Part shown: positions 11,967 through 20,909 of the stretch, one piece after another
Layout of the letters: the number at the start of each line of letters is the position of its first letter
Position numbering within the stretch: position 1 is the stretch's first letter
Assembly: GCA_021234155.1 (NCBI GenBank)
Contig: JAJEKV010000205.1
Span: 1 to 64,000 of the forward strand
DNA: 64,000 bases
Direction: 5' to 3'
DNA from: Isoetes taiwanensis
Taxonomy: Eukaryota > Streptophyta > Lycopodiopsida > Isoetales > Isoetaceae
Made by a program: the position numbers and the translations under genes
Notes under the pieces: model-generated
The model's database searches: none
Seen by the model: only the letters and a program-made list of their open reading frames with translations
Told to the model about the DNA's origin: nothing

Positions 11967-12478
11967 ATAATGTAGGGGATACCATTTGCATGTGTTCAAG
12001 ACGATAAGAATATGAGTCTAGGGGGAATCAAGACATTAAGAATGCTAGGCTGGGGGTAGCAACTGCATGTGGTTAAGACAGTAAGAATGTAGGTGTGTTG
12101 GTCTGTATATTGACTCTTGACCCCTACACCATCCTGAAGGCCCCGAAGGGGCCAAAAATTTTTTTAGTTAACACAAACCATTACCACACAACTAACATTA
12201 TTAACACAAACCATTGCATTTGACACATTTAGCCTCAAAAAATTTACAACACATGTATAAAATTAACACCATTAAGTACATTCTCTCAAACCTTATAGTA
12301 TTTTGCAAACCTTAATATACAGTATACAAAAACTTGTACATGCATACCCCACAAACGAGGATTGCTATGTACGGTCCAGATCTTGGAATAAAGAGCAAAT
12401 ATGCCCATCCGACAGCTCTCGTTGCCCGAAGTAACCCCCCGTGTGAATATGCACCCCGTGTGAAGAAAAACAGGTAAG
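11967..12478. other. AT-rich tail of the insert, short repeats
   Basis: No gene seen. Degenerate repeats: TGCATGTG..TAAGAC...TAAGAAT occurs near 11988 and 12063; ATTAACACAAACCATT occurs twice near 12166-12220; CCCCGTGTGAA occurs twice near 12438-12462. Confidence 0.4.
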
Positions 12479-13455
12479 AGAAATCAAACTCAACAAGAAA
12501 GGTCTGGATAGAGTATTGTATGTTGGGGATTTATTTAAAGAAGAAGATAGCACCTTTGTTACAAAATTCTTTGATGATTGGAAAGACATTTTTGTTTGGG
12601 ATTATGATGAACTGGTTGGTGTTGACAAAAGTATTTGTGAGTTTGAAATAAAAATCAAAGAAGGTATGAAACCTGTGGTACAGAAACTGAGAAGAATCAA
12701 TGCATCTTTGTTGGGAGTAATCAAGGAAGAATTGTATAAAATGAAGGATGCAGGTGTGACTGCAGAAATTATGAACCCTGAATGGCTGTCCTGCATTGTC
12801 CCTGTGGAAAAGAAAAATAAAACCATCAGGATCTGTATTGACTATAGAGACTTGAACAAAGCCACTATCAAAGATTGTTATCCATTGCCATTTTTAGAGG
12901 AGGTCTTGCATGCTGTTGCAGGTAAAGATATTTACTCCTTCTTAGATGGTTTCTCAGGCTTCAATCAAATAAGTATAAAAGAGGAAGATCAGCCAAAAAC
13001 CTCATTTATCACACCTTGGGGAACATTTGCCATGAAGAGGATGCCCTTTGGATTAATGAATGCTTCTGCAACATTCCAAAGAGCTATGGATACAATTTTT
13101 AGAGATATGCCTACCAATACTTTTCGTGTGTTCTTGGATGATCTTTGCTTGGGAACTTCCCTTAAAAATCATTTTGATATGCTAACTAGGTTGTTTGCCT
13201 TATGTAGAAAAGGGGGAAAAGGGGGGAGTTAGCTTGAATCCAAAAAAATGTATTTTTCTATCTTCAAAAGGAGAACTGCTTGGACATGTGGTGTCCACAA
13301 AAGGTATACAAATAGCTGAAGCTAAGATTGAGGCTTTGAAAAAGTTGGCACCTCCAAAGACACTCAAGCAGGTAAAAAGTTTTATGGGAATGACCAGCTT
13401 CTTGAGAATGTATATCCCTCATTTTCCAAAAGTGAGAGCAAGCACATTCTGATCA
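12478..13455 (+). pseudogene. Reverse transcriptase of element C
   Basis: Ty3/gypsy RT. Visible blocks are ICEFEIKIKEG, the DYRDLNKAT motif, [13 protein letters not shown] (motif A Asp), PFGLMNASATFQRAMD, VFLDDLCLGT (motif C, FLDD), then after a +1 shift near 13200 NPKKCIFLS, GHVVSTKGI, PPKTLKQVKSFMG. Only one frameshift in about 310 codons, so decay is mild. It continues the aRNH piece at 9745-10130 and runs into gRNH. Confidence 0.85.
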
Positions 13456-13811
13456 ATTGGAATGAGGAGTGCCAAGAGTCTTTTGACAAAATCGTTAATG
13501 CCATTTGTAACTCCATCTTGCTAAAATCTCCTGATCTAGAAAAGCCTTTCAAGGCCTATATCAGTGTCACCAAAAGGGCAATTGGTCTTGCCTTGTTACA
13601 AGGGGATCATGTAATTGCCTTTACAAACAAAATGTGGTCAGATACTGAGCTGAGATATCCAAGATTAGAAAAGAGTGCAGCAGCCTTGATGTTCCTGATA
13701 GAGAGGCAAGGACATTGGCTGCAAAACAACCAAGTCCAGGTCTTTATGAGGCAAAATCCTTTGTCACTCCTTTTTGCTAAAAAGCAATCCAAAGCAAAGT
13801 TGTGCAGGTGA
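13456..13811 (+). pseudogene. gypsy RNase H (gRNH) of element C
   Basis: The frame 13518-13811 reads KAYISVTKRAIGLALLQ, then RYPRLEKSAAALMF and VFMRQNPLSLLF. Position and fold match the RNase H that follows RT. The first and later catalytic Asp positions are K (TKRAIG) and R (MRQNP), as in element B (TKRAVG). The domain is therefore probably inactive in the whole lineage, not just damaged here. The aRNH would supply the activity. Confidence 0.75.
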
Positions 13812-13847
13812 GCTTGCAAAGTCCAAACTTATAACATCACTGTTAAA

Positions 13848-15082
13848 GTGGTCAATCTAGTAGAAAATCCCAGTTCATATTTGCCTTATGTTCTGTTTGA
13901 GCACGAGGATCAAGATGATCTATGTACTGATGATAATGTTACTAACTTGATTGCTTTTGATGCAAAAAATTCAGACTGGCAGTGTGAGATTAGGGGTTAC
14001 CTTGAGAACAATGAAGTGCCAAAAAATTTGAGCAACAGTCAAGAAAGGAGATTTGAAGAAAAATGCAAGAAGTTCAGGCTCATTGAAGATGTATTATGCA
14101 AGATTGACAAGGAAGGAGTGTTGCTGAGGTGTGTAGATGAGGAAGAAGCTAGAATGATCATTGAAGCATGCCATGAAGGAATATGTGGAGGACATTTTGC
14201 TGCTGACAGAGCTGCAAAGAAAATCTTAAGGTCAGGATATTTCTGGCCTACTCTTTTCAAGGACTGTTATAATGCAATAAAATGTTGCCATAAATGCCAG
14301 ATCTTTGGTAGGAGAGTCCTGCAACCAGCTCCTCTCACAGCCATAACCTCACCTGGACCTTTTCAAACATGGGGGTTAGACTTCATAGGCCCAATAGATC
14401 CACCTTCTTTAGCTCAACATCAATTCATACTTGTGGCCACAGATTATTTCACCAAATGGGCTGAGGCAATTCCTTTGAGAGAAGCAAATGCCCATGCTAC
14501 TGCAAGACTCCTCCATGCCAGGTTTGGAATTCCCTTCAAAATCATCTCTGATAGGGAAAGCCAGTTTATCAGTCACACAATCACACTCTTGCTAGCCACT
14601 CTAAAGGTCAAACACACTAAAAGCTCATCCTACTATCCTCAAGGAATGGTCAAGCAGAGTCAACCAACAAGGTTCTCAAGTCAATTCTGAAAAAAACTAT
14701 CAGCATATCAAAGAAATATTGGCGTTTAAAGCTACATGATGCACTGTGAGCATACAGGACTACCATCAAAGCATCCACAAGGCATACTCCTTTCAGTTTG
14801 GTCTATGGCATAGAGTCAGTAGTGCCCATTGAGTTGGAACTTCCTTCCCTTAGACTGGCATACCAAATAAATTTAGAAATGGATGAGGCACTAAAGGAAA
14901 GATTTGTGAGGTTGATGCAGGTTGAAGAACACAGGTATGAGGCAGAAAATGCTGTTATGATGAAAAAGGCCAAGGACATTGCAGCTTTCAAAGCAGCTTA
15001 TAAACTCCAAGGAACTCTAAAAACAGGTGAATTGGCTTTGAGGTCATTGGCACGACAGGGAAGGATTCTTACTGGTTAGAGA
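13848..15082 (+). pseudogene. Integrase of element C (5' and core part)
   Basis: Zinc domain HEGICGGHF...CCHKCQIFG (H-H-C-C), core WGLDFIGPI (first Asp), IISDRESQF (second Asp). The Glu-containing stretch GQAEST is shifted out of frame by one missing A near 14644. The C-terminal frame 14798-15079 continues [13 protein letters not shown] to FKAAYKLQ. A small deletion precedes [14 protein letters not shown] at 15083, where the nested insertion starts. The rest of the integrase is at 36746. Confidence 0.85.
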
Positions 15083-15083
15083 T
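15065..15083. repeat. Target-site duplication, left copy (19 bp)
   Basis: ATTCTTACTGGTTAGAGAT at 15065-15083 matches ATTCTTACTGGTTGAGAGAT at 36746-36765 with one missing base. Both encode the SYWL(R/E) part of the element C integrase. They flank a T run on the left and the 5' end of an L1 on the right, as expected for target-primed insertion of a minus-strand retroposon. Confidence 0.75.
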
Positions 15084-15360
15084 TTTTTTTTTATTTTTTT
15101 TTTTAAATTATTATTGATGATTCCATCTGTTTCTAGAACGTGCCTCACATGGAAACATATGAGAATGTCTCAATTACTATGATATCATACATGTGGCATA
15201 ATATCTGGCCATTTTTAAAGGAAAATGGATATTCTCAATACTAAGAAGATGGTGTATTTGTGCAATACAAATATGGCCAATGTAATGGAGGATAGATTTG
15301 AGGCTTACCTCACGGTTGGCCTTGCATTTAAAATAGAATTTAGAACTCTTATCTTGGGCT

Positions 15361-15867
15361 ATGGTCCATTTATGGAAAACAAAAAAAAGAAAAGGATACG
15401 TTTTACATGATGTATTGACCTCAAGAGGCGACTTCGTCCTCAAGAGCGACTTCGTCCTCAAGAGCCAGGCAAAAACCTCTTATGTCTATTATATAGTGAA
15501 GGAGCTGGTACCATTAGAAGGTTGCGTTTTGGATTTCTTCTCAGGCGGAACTGCCTCAAGGGTAGCGTTGATGCAAGGAAAACGGAGTGTTGCTTTTGAG
15601 TTTGACGACAAGGTATGCCGTTTCCTTAGATCTTTCTTCGAGATTCTAGAGAAAATGGCAAGGCCTGACATGGAAGAGGAAGGTGATGAGCAAGATGAGC
15701 AACGTGAAGAGCAAGGTTCCGACAAGCCTGATATTAATATAACACAGGGAACGGATCTCAGCAACATGGATCAGATACTAGAAGGCCTGGATCAGAAAAG
15801 CTTCGAAGAAAGGATCAAGGAGACCCGGGAACTGATAGAGCGATCGAGAAGGGCAGGCAAAACTTGA
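15361..15867 (+). pseudogene. Beta-class DNA methyltransferase-like domain
   Basis: A 168-codon open frame contains ELVPLEGCVLDFFSGGTASR followed by GKRSVAFEFD. This is the SAM-binding motif I layout of N4/N6 DNA methyltransferases of the kind with the target motif N-terminal and motif I near the C-terminus (typically VLDPFxGSGTT then G-R-x-x-G-x-E-x-D). The rest is an acidic stretch (EEEGDEQDEQREEQ) and a coiled tail. An 18-bp tandem repeat CTCAAGAGCGACTTCGTC occurs at about 15420-15470. No DPPY/NPPY motif was found upstream, so the catalytic part is missing or in another exon. Could be a captured or transposon-borne gene. Confidence 0.5.
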
Positions 15868-16066
15868 TCCAACTTTCAAGAAGCTTGAAGCATCGAACCG
15901 AACTTGACACCGTAATGCCACGCTAACTAAGCAACCGACAAGCAACCGGACAAGGCCCTTCCTAATTTGGAGTATGGTGAAACTTCCGGCCGCCTTCGGA
16001 AGTGGGAGAACCTCCCAGACCCTTCACCTAAAAAGGCGTAAATTTGGTACCCTCTAATGAATATTC

Positions 16067-16273
16067 CGAGCAATTGCGGGGCCTAATTGTTTAATAGCCA
16101 AGATATGTCGAGCGTGTTCAACGCAAAGACAGGCAATGGGTGTTGACATCCCAGAAACAACTGGATATACTGAAATGGACCTGTCACAGACCCTTGCTAT
16201 TGGAAGAGAGCATATTGCAAGAATAGCTGCTCAACATGGTGTTGATCCAGAGACTGTATTCGAGACTCAGTGA
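16067..16273 (+). pseudogene. C-terminal exon of unknown protein in E1
   Basis: Frame ...MGVDIPETTGYTEMDLSQT followed by REHIARIAAQHGVDPETVFE and a stop at 16271-16273, followed by T-rich 3' sequence. It lies 200 bp after the methyltransferase-like frame and may be part of the same gene. I do not recognise the family. Confidence 0.3.
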
Positions 16274-17390
16274 TATAGCCTTCGCCTTTGTGCTGGGCAT
16301 TTTGTACAAAGTTTTTGTTATAACATTGTGTTTACATTTTCACCTGTTTTCAGGTTCAATATGAGTTATGCTTTTTAGGTTCGTTATGTGTTCAACTTTT
16401 GTACACTATGCTTTTTTGTTATCTCAACTTAGAATAGGATAAAAAAATAGTCTGAAAGATCGCGGTGGCGATTCTGTACATCAGTTATACATCCCCCAGA
16501 TGGTAATTTGACCACGAAGCACACAATGTGCTTCTTGTATTCTGCCTTCACTTGTTCTCGCTAGAATCGCAATGGCGATCCTTACGACCACTCGTGATGC
16601 TACTCAAACCCCTCGGTTACTGTCATGCCAGCTTTGGCCTACAGGCCTGGTGTCAAATTCTGGCGCGTGTTTTTTTTTCAAGCTGAACTTAGGATTATTG
16701 AGGCTTGGTTTTGGTAGAGAGGAATCATTTCTTACCATCCCCGGGGTGACCACAACCTATTTCGTTGTCAAACGAGAAAACGAAATTTCTCTAATTAATG
16801 AAACCATGCTTATTCTTAGGGTTTGCGCGCAGGAAGGTATGCCGTCCGGAAATAATAGGGCAGAGTCTGCCATTTGATATGATCAATTTATCTCAGTGCT
16901 TGACATTTCGAAATGTCTTCTCCATATTTCGGATTTAGATCCTCCAAGAACCATTCCGGCTTTGTTGTCAGCAGCCAGCAGTTTGCCGTTTCATCTTGAA
17001 CCGAGCAGTCTTGTGATGCATATATATTGATCACGAAAGACAAGAGAAGCATTACATCCAATAGAATGGCATTTATTACAAGTGCAAGGAATGTGCTTTT
17101 TTCCAGGAGCAGAATAGCAAGTTTATGGCAGAAGCGCCAGTTTGTGTACAAGACTAAGTCTAAGCAAGACGAACTTCAGGTACGGATATTCTCCTCTCAA
17201 TGTGGTTCTCTTGTCTGGGATTAGGTGTTTTGCATGGACGATGGAATCGAAATGATGGAATTAGGATGCCAAGTTCAACTGGCTGCACATCTTGGATTAC
17301 AGGAAATTCTATAGTGGCAGCAACCAACTGAGGTTTATTTGTTTGTTTTAAAAAAAAAGTGGCGTTATGCTAGGCAATATCTCTTTTGTT
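16274..17390 (+). other. Mostly non-coding part of E1
   Basis: No recognisable gene. One exon-like frame (about 17027-17178, ITKDKRSITSNRMAFITSAR) ends at CAG|GTACGG, a good splice donor; the same frame is in E2 (32234 onward). Its function is unknown. Confidence 0.3.
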
Positions 17391-17608
17391 TTAAGATAAG
17401 ATAAGATAAGATAAGATGAATTTTTACGTCCACTGGAACCCAACGGGTTATGGGACGGCACATGCAAGGGCAACAGCCCATCTAAAACCTGGGGACTAGG
17501 CCCCGTCACCAAACACAAGAACCAAATATTAAAAGACTACCAAGAAGAAGATAATGCTAATGCTAGAGGTAATTTTGTGCTTCTAAAATTATCTAGACAT
17601 AGCCTGTC
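17391..17608 (-). mobile_element. LINE 3'-tail insertion in E1
   Basis: Present in E1, absent at the same point in E2 (32600). It starts with an (AAGAT)n run (17391-17418), then on the minus strand reads CCAGTGGACGTAAAAATTCATC followed by (TCTTA)n. The LINE at 57790-60080 ends CAGTGGACGATAAAAAACTA followed by (TTCTTA)n. Both are therefore 3' ends of the same LINE class, which ends in a microsatellite and not poly(A). About 190 bp of LINE 3' sequence, or a SINE sharing that tail. Confidence 0.6.
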
Positions 17609-17783
17609 CAAGGATAACTTAAGTTATTTTGTTAACTTATTTCATGCATAAGTTAATGCATGTAGTTTAACACTTGTATATCTAAATCTGGCTGGCATGC
17701 TACCATGGCTCATGTATGATGCCTTGTATTTAATTAAAAAAAAGCATCTTGCTCTTGAATTTTGTAGTGCTAAAATTGGTATG

Positions 17784-17991
17784 ACCAGATATATTAACCC
17801 TGAATGGTTTAGCAAATGATCATGTAATTAGTAATGCTGAAATTGTTAGTTCTAAAGAGTGTAAGTACACAGCTGAACTAAGGCATGAACATGTATTGTT
17901 TAAAGATCATGGAGAAGGTATGCCATCTTGGATTAGCTCAGTCCATGTATGGAATGATGAGACTATTGAGGGATTGACCGATCTAGTCTGA
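17784..17991 (+). pseudogene. Short open frame of unknown function, shared by E1 and E2
   Basis: Reads PDILTLNGLANDHVISNAE, then HEHVLFKDHGEGMPSWISSV, ending at a TGA (17989-17991). The E2 copy keeps the frame with conservative changes (for example IEGLTDLV to IERLTDVV), so it was probably coding before duplication. Family not recognised. Confidence 0.35.
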
Positions 17992-18030
17992 TCTGCTAGT
18001 AAGTTATTGCTTAGACTAGTTGTTTCCGGG

Positions 18031-18693
18031 TTTTTTTTAGATATTTCATTTCATTGGTTTTACCAGTGTCATATCTCTCCATGTTATAATAACTGAGCAA
18101 AAGTCAATGATTAAACTCTTGGCATGGTGCATAACATTTATGGATGCTAATATTTGACTTTATTGTGCCTATACAGGACACATATGCAGAACACACAAGA
18201 CAACACTTGTACAAGACATATGTGAAGCTCAGGTTGAGTTCTCATGAAGGTTGAGTTCTCATGAAGTTCAGTTCAGATTGAGTTCTAATGAATATATTTG
18301 AAAAGGGTATGGGCCAATAGAGTTCCTTGGAGTTAACCATTCCAATATTCCAATATGACTAGGTACTATTGATCAGGCAAAATATGTGGGGCTATGTATG
18401 GTTTTTAAGAATCAATATGCGGCTGCTATAGTTAAAAAATTGACAAGGACAGAATAAGATTCTGTCATAAGGCAAATACAATGCCATTTGTCATTGTAGC
18501 CTATCAAAATTTGCCACTTGGCGTCCAAAACAGTAAATGACGTTACATGATATATATATGGATGTGTCATATTTTGGATATCAAATATGTGATGACTAGC
18601 ACTTTGGTGCAAATTCTGAAAGTTCAATCAAGGTAACTTTTAACACCCTATCTTCTCTATCTTTCTCTCTTCCTTCTGATTATACAGGAATAA
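18031..18693. other. Unique stretch between E1 and element D
   Basis: No gene seen. Contains GTTGAGTTCTCATGAAG repeated in tandem near 18231-18290. It continues across element D into 31578-31706. Confidence 0.4.
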
Positions 18694-20336
18694 TGTGACG
18701 GTCCAGGGGAATATACGCCATAAATACGTATATTCCTGGATCCGCCACCATACAAGTCTATCTTCATAGCCTTGTATACCATAGATTGTGGCACTAGGGG
18801 GCATGGCCAAGTTATTCACATAACTTAGCCAACCATAGGCTAAGACCATTATCCACGTGGCCTTAACCTATTGGGCAACCGCCACACAGGACTCACCCGA
18901 TTGGTGCCACGTGGCATCCTAGGTGGACCTAACTTATATAGGCCTAAACCCTAACCCTAGGCCTTTTTCCAGCCCTAGCACCTAGAGACTCACCTACTCG
19001 TTCGAAACCCCGTTTCGAACATCGTTTGCTGTGGCATAGACTGGTGCAGCAGCCCCAGCAGGGTAGACTCGTTCTTGGAGCAGGAGCAGCATCACGGGAG
19101 TCGAAGACCATGGAGGCACACGGATCTGGAGGGAGAGCTTCAGGAGCAGGTATGTAGGATAGTAGTTGTGATAGCTCATCTGGAGTTAGCATTCCAGCTG
19201 TGCTAGTATCTTGTATCTAGAGTAGAGCCATCCTAGAACCCGTATTTAGCATCTTGAACCCTAATCAATGAACCCTAACCATTAGTTAGATTTGTATGAT
19301 TAGGTTAAGATGTTCTTCTTATGATTATTCTCATGATGTGATGATTATGTGATGGTGGTTGATCATGTTTGCTCCTCTTGTTTTGGGAAGGGGGGTAGAG
19401 ACCTAGGGCCATATGTAGTATGTTCCTAGAGTAGATCCCTTAGTTCCTATTAGTTGCGGCCTGTGCATAGGAGCCCACCAGGCTATCGAGGCTATGATAT
19501 GACTCAGCACCACATAACGGGGCTAGAGGGAATGTGGAGGGAGGATCCCTGCCGAGTGGGGGCTTCGGGGGATCCCATAGTGGGCTAGGCTTATGGTCGG
19601 TCACTTCGTGTGGGCCGGGCATGGGTCCGACACCTCCTGGGGCAATGGTGTTGCCCTGCCTCTCGGGAGCTGCAAGTGTTGGCTTGGCTCTCGTTTTGGG
19701 GGGTTAAGTCGGGTACGAATCGTGTGACGCCACGATTCTCTAGCCGCCCACGGCACCTCTAGACCCTGGGAAGGGGAGATGCAACCCTGCCTGCCTCAAC
19801 GGACTGGGGAGATGCAAACTGGAGTAGTCCCGATGGGTGATGCCATGGGATTGCGATCCAGGAAGGCTAGAGTCATGCGAGCCGATTTAGCCCATCCGCA
19901 AAGTATGCACGGGAGGGGCGGATGGAGTGGTCAACCCTAGCCATTGTTCTATGCCAGCCCTCGCCATTACCATGACTCGGTCTGCTCTATCTTGAGGCCT
20001 AGCCGGTCAGTCACCCTCCTTATGAGTCTGAGCCGGGGTAGGAGCTCTCATGTTTCACGGTTTGGGCTTATCATCTTTGTATTGGTATATGTGTGATGCA
20101 CTACCCTTCGAGGTAGTATTTGTATATGTTTGATGCTAGTTCTGACGTGTTATCGCTTCCGCTGTTATAGGAGCCCATAGGGGAAGGGGCGCCAAGACAC
20201 CTTCGTGTTCCCCCCCGCACTAGGGATCACCTCGAGTGCGGGGGTAGGCGAAGGGGCCCGTCGCGGTTGTTGAGCCGGACGGGGATTTCTGCCGAGTGTA
20301 TGGCTGGGGCCGTATGTTTAGCGGGGGGCGTCCACA
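18694..20336 (+). repeat. 5' LTR of element D
   Basis: Starts TGTGACGGTCC, ends GTCCACA, 1643 bp. Matches the 3' LTR (30263-31572) at high identity, apart from about 335 bp (roughly 19413-19747) absent from the 3' copy. Flanked on the left by AATAA. Confidence 0.9.
18933..18960 (+). promoter_or_regulatory. LTR core promoter with telo-box
   Basis: CTTATATAGG (18933-18942) is a good plant TATA box. Directly after it comes TAAACCCTAACCCTAG (18945-18960), which contains the plant telo-box AAACCCTAA. Both are kept in the 3' LTR (about 30499-30526). Telo-boxes are known in promoters of plant housekeeping and translation genes; regulation of D by such factors is inference. Confidence 0.6.
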
Positions 20337-20337
20337 A

Positions 20338-20349
20338 TGGTATCAGGCG
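20338..20349 (+). promoter_or_regulatory. Primer binding site, tRNA-iMet type
   Basis: TGGTATCAGGCG one base after the LTR end matches the usual plant initiator-Met site TGGTATCAGAGC except in the last few positions. It confirms the LTR boundary and the plus orientation. Confidence 0.85.
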
Positions 20350-20909
20350 ATGTTCTTGGTTGACCAAGAACTAGCACTGACCATAACCATGAAAGTAGTC
20401 TAACAGGCCTATAGGGGTGTGAAATAAACATTTCCACCATTGAACCGCGAAAATGGGGGAAAATTTTTTCTCCTAGGTAGTGGGTCAGGATTTAGGTTAA
20501 GTGTTAGACGAAGGAATGAGTGAGTCAAATTCATCTTCTAGTAAATTTGGAGTGAAGATTATGCATCTGCATCAAATTTCACCTAAAATGGGTCGAAGAA
20601 TCATACCAATCGGAGACCCAGGTGAAAAATGGCGCAAATCCATAATTAGCACCTCAAACCATTAGAAAAATTCGAAAATTTAAGGTATAATATCAATTAA
20701 TATAGGTTTAAAATATACATTAATAATTAAATAATTACTAAATATGGTGTAATTAATAAGGGGGGCTAATAAATAGGGGTAATTATGTGGGAGAATATTC
20801 CTAGGGACCCTCCTTTTAAATATCTGACACCTCATTCTCTCTCTCCAACCCTTCACCTTCACCTCTCTCTTGCTCAGCCTTTCGTCACCCATTTTTCGAA
20901 CCACAAGAC
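20350..20909 (+). promoter_or_regulatory. Leader with promoter-like region of the H3-like gene
   Basis: AT-rich non-coding sequence. CTTTTAAATATC at 20814-20825 is a weak TATA element, followed by a pyrimidine-rich stretch (CTCTCTCTCCAACCC...) and an ATG at 20910 in context ACAAGACATGG. This resembles a short pol II 5' UTR and suggests that the H3-like gene could have its own promoter. Confidence 0.4.

Larger units (their letters stand above)
10131..12478. mobile_element. 2.3 kb insertion inside element C, type unknown
   Basis: The element C reading frame stops at about 10130 (QQLYPILNM) and resumes at about 12478 (REIKLNKKGLDR); in element B these parts are contiguous (46900-46980). The insert has short exon-like frames (for example 10640-10740 MLQIDERIKEAIQHD and 10885-10980 LSEVLAGNNDEVEQEDRL) that I cannot assign, plus two strong palindromes at 11685-11966. 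No clear terminal inverted repeats or target duplication at its edges. It may be a mobile element that captured gene pieces. Confidence 0.5.
15106..18030 (+). repeat. Segment E1 (duplicated segment, long version)
   Basis: 15106-15416 matches E2 31715-32025 with about three differences. 16815-17390 matches 32029-32600 and 17609-18030 matches 32605-33022, also nearly identical. E1 has two parts missing from E2: 15417-16814 (methyltransferase region) and 17391-17608 (a LINE-tail-like insertion). The near identity shows recent duplication. Confidence 0.85.

Noticed and set aside
17391-17418. (AAGAT)n as a simple microsatellite only
   Set aside because: It is the tail of a LINE-type insertion absent from E2, so it is not an independent repeat.
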